A stretch of DNA of 64,000 nucleotides from Hofstenia miamia (Eukaryota; Xenacoelomorpha; Acoela). The position numbers were made by a program, and so were the translations under genes. The stretch spans positions 845,323-909,322 of the forward strand of contig SCFE01000078.1 of the NCBI GenBank assembly GCA_004352715.1, read 5' to 3'. Under the pieces are notes generated by a model, which searched no databases, was not told the origin of the DNA, and saw only the letters and a list, made by a program, of their open reading frames with translations. Positions 33,686-42,889 of this stretch are shown here, piece after piece (within the stretch, counting starts at the first letter, position 1; each line of letters starts with the position of its first letter).

Positions 33686-36600
33686 ATGCGAAACTTGTAG
33701 GTATTTATCTTGCATTGAAACCGATAAAATATGTCCCTGATATTGAAATCTTCGAAAACAATTTAATATAAACATGACGAGAATTCAACAAATACAATAT
33801 TCATTAGGCTAAAGCAGGGCTAGAAATTAATCAATAAAATAACCCTGAACCATTTATTGAATAATCAAGCCAACTCGACAAGGGCACTTATCGTTCTACC
33901 TAATTACAGGCAAACTTAAGCAAACTTAACAGCTTGTGGTATGGCCTGAATACAATCAGATTTCTGTAAAATAGTATCTTGAATTGATAAGAAAAATGCA
34001 CAAAATATGGGAATATTCAAGGACACCTCAGAGCACACCACATTTCACTGATTGCCTTAAGATATTAGTAATGCCAAAAGCTAACAAATTAAATGGAGTT
34101 AATCAAGTAACACTTGAATTTAACTACTTACCGGAAATATCTGATCGGCAAGCGATTTCTCCAAAATTACACGAGATTTATAAGTAATAGGCTGCTCTGA
34201 AGGAATCATATGGTAACCGAAAATCAGCAGTCCAACGTAAAGCGTAGCAACTGTTCCCAAATAGGAGGCATTTCTTTCATGATCATTGACTAGTTTCTGC
34301 TCAGAGAGTTGTCTCTGTTCTTCTACAATATGTATTTCAAAATCAAATTTAAAGGAACAATTAAAATAGCAATCTTAAATTCATTATAGAAATTGGTTGA
34401 GAAAACTTATTAAATATTCGGTGGTAGCAAACTTGTTTGCAGATATCGAGTCATTTTCTATTTCTAATTGTTGAAAAAATATCCCCTGCCCATCAAAAGA
34501 CTACGTACGCCATAAAGTTGATAATGTGGCTGATGCTGAATACATTATTCAAATTTTGTTAAGCATTTTTAGAATGAACTTTTAGGGAAACCCTGCAGCA
34601 GAAAACTCATTGTTAAAAAGTATTTTACAATAGCTATTTTTTTCAAAAATAGTTTATGCATATTGGCACCAAATATTGGAGACAAATGATGAAAGCTATA
34701 ACATATATACTGAATTTCTACCGAGTTACTTTAGTCAAACTAATTTTTCCTATCATCTAGATGTGTCTTTCGTTTGTTGATTCTTTGTGAATTAGTGACA
34801 CATAAATTACAGACTATTTCCCTTTTCTATAAAATGCCTCAAGTAAACCTGTAAAGAATTTGAACAGATTGTTATTGCAATATAGCAATATTTAGCAGAA
34901 TATATTGTAAATAAAATTTGATGTTATCTATCAACGATTTCAATTCCATATAAGAAACTGGTAAAATTGTCTCTCACGAAAATAGTTTTTTACGCAATCA
35001 TACCCGATATCTTGAAAAGGAATAAATGGTTCCTAACCAAAGTATGCCTTAACCTGAAATAATAACTGTATTTTTTGATCAAGAGCATAAATAATAGAAA
35101 CAACAATTCTGAATTTTCTCATCATTGCTTTGTAGCATTGCAAAATAATCATAAATCTCCATGTGACAAATTTTTTCGTACCATATTTGCATTCCATGCT
35201 TCGAATTTACCGTCTAATCCCATCTCATTAGCTATTTGGTTATTCTGTGACACTTCTATCCTTCTGTTATAAAGTTATGTTTATTAGTAAAATGGAAATG
35301 CTTGCCACTTCTTCAGCTTGGGAAAAAGCTAGGTAGAATATACTTTAGAATTTATTTATTAATTTTTTGTCACCAGTTAAATTTACCTATATACATGTGC
35401 AGCGGCGATACAGGATCTCACATAAAGTTAAAATAACAATTAACATGAATTGACAAAATTTATAACTGGTAAAATGTTCGTCTGTCGAAAGCATTAGGCT
35501 TGTATTGAGAGGGGAATATTTCATCCTCTCTCCCACTCCATCCCATTTGGATTAGAAAGTCGTCCCATCCCATTCCATAAATTGTGAAATGTCGCCCCAC
35601 TTTGTCACATATATCAAATGCAATTCTAAACTTATAATTGAAAATGAATAAAAATGTCAAACAAATGAAAAACTTCTGTTTTCACCACTGTTCAACAATA
35701 ATATCAGCGAATGGTTTTATCGGCAGGTTTATTTTCTTTGCCGCTGTTTTGGTTTTCCTCAGTTCTTGGCAATGATAATTCTCGTATGAATAAATAGTCT
35801 CTCGACTCTCACTGAAGAAATTGATGTTGATAGGAGTCATTTTGCAACCATTTGAAGTTTGGGAAAATTCGTGTTTTCATTGACGAATATAAATATTTCT
35901 ATGTGAATTTTAATTTTCTAAACTCCTTGATCCCTTGTTCAGTGGCGCATTTGACATCTTCAGAGGTGGTTGCTCAAATAACCANNNNNNNNNNNNNNNN
36001 NNNNNTATCAGCGAATGGTTTTATCGGCAGGTTTATTTTCTTTGCCGCTGTTTTGGTTTTCCTCAGTTCTTGGCAATGATAATTCTCGTATGAATAAATA
36101 GTCTCTCGACTCTCACTGAAGAAATTGATGTTGATAGGAGTCATTTTGCAACCATTTGAAGTTTGGGAAAATTCGTGTTTTCATTGACGAATATAAATAT
36201 TTCTATGTGAATTTTAATTTTCTAAACTCCTTGATCCCTTGTTCAGTGGCGCATTTGACATCTTCAGAGGTGGTTGCTCAAATAACCATTCAAATAGCGC
36301 TTCGTTTTGAGCTTCGGTAGCCATTTCACCACGAGGCTCAACTATTTCAATAGTTCTATCTAATTTTACACTCTTCAATGCCAGTTTCAGATATTCGTCA
36401 ACAATTGTACCAATTCTATTTGGTAATTATATCCATTATTCGAAAAAAATATTTTAATTTATCTTTAATTTCCCCTGTTCTCACTACTCTATTGTGATAT
36501 AACCGATTCAATTTTATTCTCTTTATGAGTTCCAGACAGTTAACCTGTAGTGCCCCAGTAACTAGTGCCACAATATTGCCAGAGGATGGTTCCCATTTCC

Positions 36601-39600
36601 ATTCTCAATGTCGCAAAAATTTACGAAAGTTTGGTCTTGATGATATTCCACATTCCAATTTTGTAAGTTTTATGTCAAGAGCAAAGTAAGCGAGAAAACC
36701 TAAAGTAGTACTTGGACCATCTTCTTCGAGNAAATTAAGATATATATATATATATACATATATATGCATATATATATGCATATATATATATAGGTGTACA
36801 TGTGTATATAGATATATAGATATACAGGACATACTCTGCTATCTATCTCAATCCCGCTCCCATTTTCATCCCACTGGGATATCCCAGCCTTGTCCAGGTA
36901 CCAGTACAACTCTTGAAAGTGTGCGAATTTTTCCAATGAGATTGCTATTAGCCCAATGGAAATGCAATTTCCCATATTCCATAGTATACGTTACATATAG
37001 TATAGAAAGCTTATAGATCCATTACACAATATAATTTTTGGCTGCAAAATATTTCTGCCTCCCGATGTCGTACAAAAATGGATTTTTATTGGTATTAAAT
37101 TACAAGACATACAAATAGGTCTGCATTTTCATCTCGCTTCAAGTCTTTCTGCATGGAAAGGTAGTGTGCAATTTGTGTTTATTTACCTTGAGATCTCAAC
37201 AAAATATATGGGTGAATAAAAGGCAAATTGCCCTAAAATCTATCAAATATTTGCCTTAAAGAAAAGCAGCACTACAATGCGCATTGCTTCTTTATATAAA
37301 AAGATTTGGAAATGCTACAAAGATACAACCCATTTGGCGCAATCGTTAAAACTATTTTTTATGTCATATAGTAAGATAGCATCAATGTTCGTATGCCAGA
37401 ACAAGGCAAAAATAGTTTGCAGAAGGAAATATTTCATGTTATGGCTGCTGATCTAAAATCTTATAGATTTTTTGCAGGCTCTTAATATGAATACAAGCAC
37501 TTATTTTATATAAAATTAAATAATCAGATAAATCAGATTTTTAAAAAAATTCCAAAATTTTTTTGTATTCCTGAAAATGCATAACTTGCAGCTGCTGTGC
37601 CATATCACATATCTCGTTCGTAGAATACTAAGATCAAATTTTCCAATGCAGAAATTCTATATATAAATGCAGCGTCAAGATTTTGTAAATTATTTCAAAG
37701 ACAATTTTAAGCTCCAATACAACGCGTTTATAAATACTTTGATTGTAAAACTACTAATAAACTAATTGTAATATAAAAAAATCAAATTTAGTAATAGTTG
37801 TACTCACCGTTAAGTATAAGTCTTTTTCTGCGGTTCTTGAATTTATAAAAATAATATTGTACCAGAAGTCCTATGTCCTCAGCAACGTATGTTACAGCCG
37901 AGAAAACCTAAATAGAAATTTTTAAGAGTTTAATAATGGTTCAGAAAGTAGTTGCGTTACAACCAATAAAATATGTAAGTCGGGTTGCTCCTTAGCAGTA
38001 CGTCTGGACATTGACGTCTGCCATGGGGGTCCGAAACCCCAATATTTTAGAAAATGTGAAAAATTTAAAGATTTTTGAAGGTTTTTAATGAGATCAACAG
38101 GCAATTTAATGGACAAATGACAGGCGAAGCCAAGATATTATACTTTTGTTAATTCAAATAAATTTATATTAAAAAAATTTTCTTTTTATGATATTAATAT
38201 ATATATATTTGAAGATATCAGAATAGTTTTTTAATTTGAGTTCAATTTCTGTTTCACTTAGCATAGGACCTGGATTTGTTTCTATGTCACCAGAAAGGAT
38301 TAATTTTAAAAGAAAAAAATGCCTAATCAGTTGTTTATAAATCAATGTACTTAATTTGGTAGTACACATGTAGTAATTGAGATGTGAGTGCTTTCTGTGT
38401 TGTGTTTGAATGTGAGCATGCATATAATATATAATTACATTTCGAAAAGCAAATTATATAACTAAATAATAAATAAAAATTTTTACCAGTTTGATTGATT
38501 TAGGCATTTTGAGGATAGAGGGATGAGGTCGGAAGAAGACATCGAAGCGTTGAGGAGCTTGTGACTTTTGCATAAGAGATATAAGGAGCACGGAATGATG
38601 AGAGAGTGATTTGGCGTGGACTGAGATGATTCTTTAAGATATGAGTCATTTGCTTGATTCCATTTCGAGAAAGATGTATCCCGTCAAGGGCTAAGAGACT
38701 ACTGTTGACAGTTCTTCGTGACGATAAGAATTTTTTGAAGACAGGGATGACGTTGAAGTTGCTTGAAGACATGCGCGATAGGACTTCGTTGAATTCAGCA
38801 ATGATGTGATTTCGTTGTAGTATTGAATGTTTGCAGACAGGAGTGATTTCCAAGAAGTAGATGAAGCGTGGTGAGAATTTGAAACGAATCAGTTCAACTA
38901 GATGATTGATATTGGATTTGAAGTTTTGAACATCTGTGTAATTTATGGCATCAATTAGACCAGTATTGAGGATAACAGAATTGACGTGAACTTCCGGATA
39001 TTGTGAGATCTTTTCAGCAAGAAGCCTAGAGTTGTGACTAGGACAAGAATTGATTGAAGTGGTTTGATTATGTAAAAGATTACGCGAGCGGACATATTTC
39101 AGAATGCTGCTTCCAATGATTAGTGATGATGTGCCAGGTTTGATAGATTTCACTTGCCTTCGCGGGAGAGTAGAACTTCGTTCTTCATTAGATTTCTTTT
39201 TAGGAGATTCAGGCGGATTTTTGAAAGAGACATAGCGATGTTCAGAAGGAGAATCAAGCGTTTGCGTAGAACATGATGCATTGTTAGAATTAGCTAATTT
39301 TGTAGGAGAAGACTGGGTTGAAGCATTCGAGACAGATTTCAATGAACTTTTGAAAAGGAGTAGGAGAGCTTCAGCGGCGTTTTCTTTGTTGAGCAGAGCG
39401 AACATTTGATGAAGCGGCGTTTTCTTTTTATCTTTGATTAAAGAAAACGCCGCATCGAGGGCAGGCGCGCCAGCGAATAGATTATCACGTATCGCTTCTG
39501 CGAGCGAGAGTGAGACCCGACCGTCTTCGACCGGAACAATAATAATAATANNNNNNNNNNNNNNNNNNNNNNNNNNNNNNNNNNNNNNNNNNNNNNNNNN

Positions 39601-39746
39601 NNNNNNNNNNNNNNNNNNNNNNNNNNNNNNNNNNNNNNNNNNNNNNNNNNNNNNNNNNNNNNNNNNNNNNNNNNNNNNNNNNNNNNNNNNNNNNNNNNNN
39701 NNNNNNNNNNNNNNNNNNNNNNNNNNNNNNNNNNNNNNNNNNNNNN

Positions 39747-39783
<37 letters not shown>

Positions 39784-40830
39784 TATATATTTAAAGGACA
39801 TAACAATACAAAAACTAACTTAAACAAAATAATGAAAATACTAGAGAAAGTAAAGTTTTAAGTAACAATTGCAGAACGGAAAGCGACTACATTTACATAA
39901 GATTCCAGAAGAAATCAAAGATTTAGAAGAAAAGTTAGGATCTTAGACTTAAATTTAGAATGATGTGCCCAAAGATCTAGATTTTGAAATATAATATTTG
40001 CTAGAGGAATGATGCGAAAAAAGTAGTTATGGAGTGATTTTGACTTATAAATTAAAGGAGATTTAAAAGATAGATATTTGGATGGATGAGAATTCAAGTA
40101 GCATTGAGGAAAATGATAGAATAACATTAACATCAAAGTAATAGTTCCCAGAAAGTAATTAGTTAAGGAAGATATAATCGAGATATCTTAAGTCAAGATT
40201 GATTGATAATGATAAATTGTTTCACTAGATGAGTCCAACCTTTAGAAAAGTGATTTTCCAAATTTCTTAACATGTCTAACAAAAATTGAAACATTTTGAT
40301 AATGCAGCCCAACTAAGCCTTATTTTATTTCAAAATGCTTATAATTCTTCAAAGAATCCAGTTATTTTATATATGAATTAAAAATATTAGCGAGTAATGA
40401 AATTACCTGAGTTCCCATTTGACCAGCCAGCAATGAACCCACGAGGTTGCAAGAATCAGCAAATAGCCAAAGAAATAGAAATTGAATGGATAATGCGACT
40501 TCTGGCTGCTTATATTTAAATGTAGTGTAGAACTGCCTTAAAGACTTAAGCTTAACACTTATAAATATTTGCAATGAACATGTCAATATAAATAGTAAAC
40601 GGTTGAATTACTTTGTAATATAAAATCAGAGTTATTATTTCTCTTTAACAATTGCTTCCCCAATTATAGCATTAACAATTCTCTTATGCATTTTCTGTGG
40701 ATTATCAAGTTATCAACCTGAATTTATTTGTTGACAAAACATAACTTGAGATAGTTTGGATAAAGTCATAAAAAGGAGTTGTTTTTACCTAAATTATTTA
40801 TTTAAGCAGTTGTTTATCCATTATTTCAGG

Positions 40831-40876
<46 letters not shown>

Positions 40877-41015
40877 ATATATATATACAGTGGCATCACG
40901 CACCTGATTTTTTTGGGCCCCAAAAATATATTCATGTAGGCTTTTGCTTCATATGCACCGATCTCCCGAGCAGTCAAAGGATAAACATTCGAAAACAAGT
41001 CATTTAAAACAAAAN

Positions 41016-41047
<32 letters not shown>

Positions 41048-42889
41048 TTAAACATTATGTCTTAAAATGAAAAGGGGTTTGCTAATTTGAAGTAACATTT
41101 AGCAATGATTAGAAAAGATGCATGGATAACATCAAGGACATACTAAATTACAATTTAGTATGTCTTTGAAAATACGAAACATAAAACCATGCAACACATC
41201 ATTCCAAATTTATAAATGGTTTAAGATTAACTTAGAATTGAATCAAAGATGAAATCGGAATAAGTTTTATATCAACTATTGAACAGCTATAGTGCCAAAC
41301 TTTGCAAATTTGTTGTAGGAAATGCTGCAATACAATTGACAAGGGTAATACAAGGAAATCACTAGTTGATTCATTTAAAATTTGCATGTACATGCAAAAT
41401 TATTTCTACAGTATTATCAACAATGAATGATACTAAAGCACAAATTCATTAAAAATATATAATGGCAAAAAATCAAAAAGATCAAATGACTGATAGTCAA
41501 CCAAGGTCTGGAAATTTATGTTTTTGTTATAATAGGTGTTCGAAAGGTCCACCAACATTATCTTTGCACATCACTTTCTTGACATGAGCCAAATGTCCAA
41601 CTTTCGTGGTAATATAGATACGTTAGTTTTATAAAATATCGAGTATATATCTTTAATGAGATTGTGTTTTAGTAGCATTCATTGTTGATCATACTGTATT
41701 ATCTTTTTTCAGAAATAATAACAATAAACTTAATTAAAGATCAGTCTCATTTCTATTTTTTAATTTAAAAACAGTTTTATTTTAGTGTATAGATGACAAC
41801 ATGCATGTTTATTGTGAGAGTGGACAACAAAGTGAGTAACAATACTTCCTGTTAAGAAGTATTGAAAGCTCTTTGTATGGACACATCTGTGGGTTGTGCC
41901 CGTTCATGTAGAGAAGATTTGGGCTAAGAATTATTTTTGTCCTTAAGTACATACAAATATGAAACATTTTTCAATGAGAAATCCAATGATTCTGAAAACA
42001 TTCACTTTCTTCTCATGCATAATGTTCAGATAATGACCTGATCTGATGCTCATGAGAACAGCAAATACCCTAAAATATTTTGCTTTCTGTAAAATAACTA
42101 TGTGAACCCCTAGGCCGGAGGATTTCTAAGCACGAAAAAAATAAAAAACTTGTCTATCTTGTGAGGTTTTAAGATTTAAATATTTTCATTAGTTCGTGTG
42201 TTATAGCAAGCAGAGTTAAGGTTAGAATTCAAGAACATAATGTTAGCTCATTAAGACCCAGAAAATATTTTTTTAAGAAGCAGAAGTTTCTAAATATTTT
42301 TCATAATGCTTAGTGTAGGGAATGAATTATTTTAAATAAACGCAGTTTATTCTCTCTTGACTGTGTTTTTTTAAACGCTCCTAAAATGAATATTGGAACT
42401 GTAGGGGATCATTTTTGTATAAAGTTATGCAAACAATGGTTTAATCATCGCAAAAATAATCCGTTAAGATTTATTAGGGAATTTTGTAATGAATTATATA
42501 TACTGTACATAGAACACTTGGTAGTGATGTACCTCATTCGGAAAATCTGGAATTAGAATTTAAAATGAAATCAAAAAAATAAGTACCATGTATACCTATA
42601 TTTTCAAAATTAAGCTACAGGTACATAGCATCTTAAATTACTATATTTATATGAGTCAAAGCAATTCATTGAATAAAATAATATAAGATTACAAACACTA
42701 AAAAAATACAATAAATAATAAAAAATTAGTATAAACTTACGGTAACGTCATGATTAAAAATATTAAAGAAGAAGTCAGGCCAAGAATAACTGATATGTAT
42801 TGACGGGTAGTAACAACGCATTCTTGTAAAATTACTTTAAAAAACGCGTTTCCTTCATTGCAATCGGTTAAGTTGTTGAGGTTAGTCAT
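26353..42889 (-). CDS. SLC66A1: SLC66A1 (PQLC2) lysosomal cationic amino acid exporter, 7 exons
   Basis: Exons on the minus strand: 42889-42741, 40536-40407, 37907-37808, 34322-34132, 28175-28089, 28041-27871 and 26391-26353. Lengths 149+130+100+191+87+171+39 make 867 nt, or 288 aa plus stop, and every intron is GT-AG with matching phase. The family is about 290 aa. Landmarks: GECV-like start then YISVILGLTS; first PQ loop LPQFYTTFKYKQPEVALS; LFADSCNLVGSLLAGQMGTQ; YVAEDIGLLVQYYFYKFKNR; second loop RIFQLFRNYFRKTTEGVSLG; LIAGNSTYVGSL; LKHAPWLANTLGYIFLDSI. Seven spans are expected. Known members export lysine, arginine and mixed disulfide from lysosomes. The second PQ motif reads FQ instead of PQ. 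Introns 2 and 4 hold CR1-like and Dong-like elements. Confidence 0.9.
26894..27870. other. Intron 6 of SLC66A1
   Basis: AT-rich sequence without recognisable element. Confidence 0.5.
27871..28041 (-). CDS. SLC66A1: SLC66A1 exon 6
   Basis: 171 nt, 57 codons, from YFRKTTEGVSLGLF to HAPWLANTLGYIFLDSI. Donor GTATGT, phase 0 on both sides. Confidence 0.92.
28089..28175 (-). CDS. SLC66A1: SLC66A1 exon 5
   Basis: 87 nt, 29 codons, TAGYILGIMSFAGGAFGRIF then QLFRN. This is the second PQ-loop region; phase 0 on both sides. Confidence 0.9.
28826..29882 (-). pseudogene. CR1-like ORF2, RT part, broken
   Basis: Pieces in several frames: KKQFGFRNVFSTQDAIFSI and LLDLSKAFNSMNF (motif A), GVPQGTVLGPILFSLYVNDI (motif B), then directly NIEKTQFIIF and YLGVEIDNALLF. 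The segment that should hold YADD between NDI and NIEKTQ is missing. The end is LYHLRNGSNIYHKQLLNSFC to the stop at 28826. Confidence 0.8.
29883..31694 (-). CDS. CR1-like ORF2, N-terminal 603 aa (2A-like, endonuclease, linker)
   Basis: Residues 1-110 are hydrophobic and signal-like (MKQVLLILYILTYL; a second stretch at about 72-86). Then LLLSGDIKLNPGP at about 107-119 matches the 2A recoding motif D-(V/I)-E-x-N-P-G-P except for K at the E position. The endonuclease follows at about 137-345: VYLNARSLIS, FLITETWLQ, GRGGGLMI, IFGDFNINYF, SDHAL. A linker KWRYIHKFLGKSKG comes next. The frame stops at 29883 before the RT; the RT continues at 29695 and beyond with shifts. 2A peptides at this position are known for CR1-type elements of other invertebrates and cause ribosome skipping there. 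Expression here is unproven. Confidence 0.85.
   Translation of the reverse strand: MKQVLLILYILTYLCLKNVAIYYIPSDISPLNSQHTTTKHYYITTLKFSKFIFYQIFKFCSKIYEKTNGNFLKIVCLILLLIYYAYTVKFNTCIPNNLDKYFYFIRLLLSGDIKLNPGPILEESQIEIKLKNYCNNYKFVYLNARSLISNRNDFLSLINKIGQNAIFLITETWLQHDTDPNLFNPDRHYYDIFIKNRLGRGGGLMILAPKCLKPVRKLEYELNHNIFESLWIEIISFENKCHKELINITYNPNKNYHIDYLKFKANEISEISDPYYSINIFGDFNINYFNNLEKKSLREFCASFDFRCINNDCSTRQNNLIDYFLTNSDLFFKSLMFESFSDHALCTYIGNITTKANNFKIIYARDYLNYSDEIMQTLLKNISFNYICTLKSGSCMINYISKEIYKAINKAEPIKYRKVKLKARKFALSNADGNYILEQVSIKRKLFELAKTEPTTTNWTNYQKSKKIIKQLRNRKCDLKQKRFFDKLRNTNEKWRYIHKFLGKSKGLSTDISELSIDNKITTEKSRTIDHLNATLEELDNFNFPKYKIKTNINKFPAKSYFPFRFVNANELETIKKNLDTNKSTASYNLPIFIIKRHFHIFS
31691..32460 (-). 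pseudogene. CR1-like ORF1, disrupted
   Basis: It opens with SLDAAASFIKDKKKTPLHQM (32407 region), near-identical to the intact-looking ORF1 at 38500-39540. A frame break near 32120 follows, then TFLIGSSILKLARSKN, the first SGNH block. Relative to the sister copy about 100 codons are missing near 31770, which removes the DGIHLSRNG block. It ends in ATGA, so its stop overlaps the ORF2 start. Confidence 0.75.
32471..32562. repeat. (TAA)n microsatellite
   Basis: About 30 AAT/TAA units between the 5' end of the CR1-like element and the 3' part of a Dong-like element. Confidence 0.95.
32571..32945 (+). mobile_element. R4/Dong-like element, 3' end with C-terminal domain
   Basis: The plus-strand frame ends YRELAEEIERLWKLKKVEVV, then PVVVGALEAVSKKHKRYLEE, then VAQKAALLGTARVLRKAL with stop at 32899. 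This VPVVVGALG-type C-terminus is characteristic of the R4/Dong clade. The 3' UTR runs into AAATAATAATAAC, consistent with a TAA target. Confidence 0.8.
33062..33660 (+). mobile_element. R4/Dong-like element, RT fragment
   Basis: The frame reads KDLLLIEQAGAEIEILRRRK, MALINYRKACDIISHT (motif A with D), GKWQTEIDGYKLRLIRDIFH, then DGLATLLFVVSLIPITERL, YLWYVDDLKLYARLRKM (catalytic DD) and LEFGLGKRVAVTMIRGKFTD. It stops at a TAA array (33655-33682) at the same place as the copy at 1490-1938. The QG of motif B is changed (HEDGLATLL), so it is probably inactive. Confidence 0.8.
33815..33865. mobile_element. Possible hAT-type terminus
   Basis: CAGGGCTAGAAATTAATCAA resembles a hAT end. No partner end was found. 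Confidence 0.25.
34132..34322 (-). CDS. SLC66A1: SLC66A1 exon 4
   Basis: 191 nt, phase 1 in and 0 out, donor GTAAGT. It holds a variable loop and a span YLGTVATLYVGLLIFGYHMI. Confidence 0.88.
35702..36288. repeat. Contig overlap, 283 bp, around a short gap
   Basis: 35702-35984 and 36006-36288 are identical and flank 21 N (35985-36005). It is an unmerged overlap. Confidence 0.9.
37808..37907 (-). CDS. SLC66A1: SLC66A1 exon 3
   Basis: 100 nt, VFSAVTYVAEDIGLLVQYY then a basic tail; phase 0 in, phase 1 out, donor GTGAGT. The paralogue exon at 55950-56049 has the same length. Confidence 0.9.
38169..38423 (-). pseudogene. CR1-like ORF2, truncated start with 2A-like motif
   Basis: This frame carries LKLILSGDIETNPGPMLSET. 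The likely original start at 38508 (ATGCCTAAATC) is separated from it by a stop and a frameshift. Only the first residues of the endonuclease domain remain. Confidence 0.7.
38500..39540 (-). CDS. CR1-like ORF1 with SGNH-esterase-like domain
   Basis: An open frame of about 345 codons. N-terminal part: AFSLIKDKKKTPLHQMFALL, a conserved helix also in the copy at 32407. A linker rich in S and P follows. The SGNH-like domain begins TSSLIIGSSILKYVRSRN (block I with the nucleophile serine position), has VNSVILNTGLIDAIN (block III region, with T-G for the usual G-x-N) and ends LALDGIHLSRNGIKQM (block V, D-x-x-H). Esterase domains in ORF1 of CR1-type elements are established. The stop overlaps the start of ORF2 (AATGCCTAA). 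The start codon is uncertain because a TAA array and gap adjoin. Confidence 0.8.
   Translation of the reverse strand: MVPVEDGRVSLSLAEAIRDNLFAGAPALDAAFSLIKDKKKTPLHQMFALLNKENAAEALLLLFKSSLKSVSNASTQSSPTKLANSNNASCSTQTLDSPSEHRYVSFKNPPESPKKKSNEERSSTLPRRQVKSIKPGTSSLIIGSSILKYVRSRNLLHNQTTSINSCPSHNSRLLAEKISQYPEVHVNSVILNTGLIDAINYTDVQNFKSNINHLVELIRFKFSPRFIYFLEITPVCKHSILQRNHIIAEFNEVLSRMSSSNFNVIPVFKKFLSSRRTVNSSLLALDGIHLSRNGIKQMTHILKNHLSPRQITLSSFRAPYISYAKVTSSSTLRCLLPTSSLYPQNA
39541..39780. repeat. (TAA)n array with a 196-N gap
   Basis: TAA units on both sides of N 39551-39746. Confidence 0.9.
39800..40140 (-). mobile_element. CR1-like C-terminal fragment
   Basis: The minus-strand frame reads KSKSLHNYFFRIIPLANIIF then QNLDLWAHHSKFKSKI. 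This is the usual end of CR1/Jockey ORF2 (S..N.FFYR..PLWN). It ends in a short AT-rich tail next to the TAA array. Confidence 0.55.
40407..40536 (-). CDS. SLC66A1: SLC66A1 exon 2
   Basis: Starts G CAG TTC, so the proline of the first PQ motif is split across intron 1 (CC|G). It contains the family block FADSCNLVGSLLAGQ. Donor GTAATT, phase 0. Confidence 0.9.
40830..40885. repeat. (TA)n array
   Basis: TA repeat of about 55 bp; a second array is at 41016-41041 after N 41015. Confidence 0.9.
40886..41014. mobile_element. hAT-type terminus (CAGTGGCATCACGCACC)
   Basis: A terminal motif at the edge of the TA array, followed by a GGGCCCC word. The contig ends at N 41015, so the rest is not seen. 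Confidence 0.35.
42741..42889 (-). CDS. SLC66A1: SLC66A1 exon 1 (start)
   Basis: ATG at 42889; 49 codons plus CC, donor GTAAGT. It ends in a span YISVILGLTSSLIFLIMTL. An acceptor-like TTACTTAG lies only 7 nt before the ATG, hinting at a 5'-UTR intron or a trans-spliced leader. Confidence 0.82.

Larger units (their letters stand above)
33866..37807. other. SLC66A1 intron 4 (5' part), exon 4 and intron 3
   Basis: Apart from exon 4, I see only AT-rich sequence, a duplicated contig end at 35702-36288 and a (TA)-rich stretch at 36740-36795. CCCATCC-word patches lie at 35510-35600 and 36840-36895. Confidence 0.5.
38169..39540 (-). mobile_element. CR1-like element, 5' half only, with 2A-like peptide
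   Basis: Lies in intron 2 of SLC66A1. ORF1 (to 38500) is followed by the start of ORF2 with ILSGDIETNPGP, a canonical 2A-type motif, and EIELKLKNYSDIFKYIYIN. The element then stops in AT-rich sequence near 38190. The 5' part is kept and the 3' part lost, the reverse of the usual 5' truncation. The 5' side abuts a TAA array and a gap. Confidence 0.85.

Noticed and set aside
36605-36975. Frames with histidine, tyrosine and isoleucine repeats
   Set aside because: They arise from TA, CA and TATG microsatellite-like sequence next to N 36731.
42370-42560. Plus-strand stretch reading MNIGTVGDHFCIKLCKQWF
   Set aside because: It looks protein-like but is short, has stops around it, and matches no family I know.
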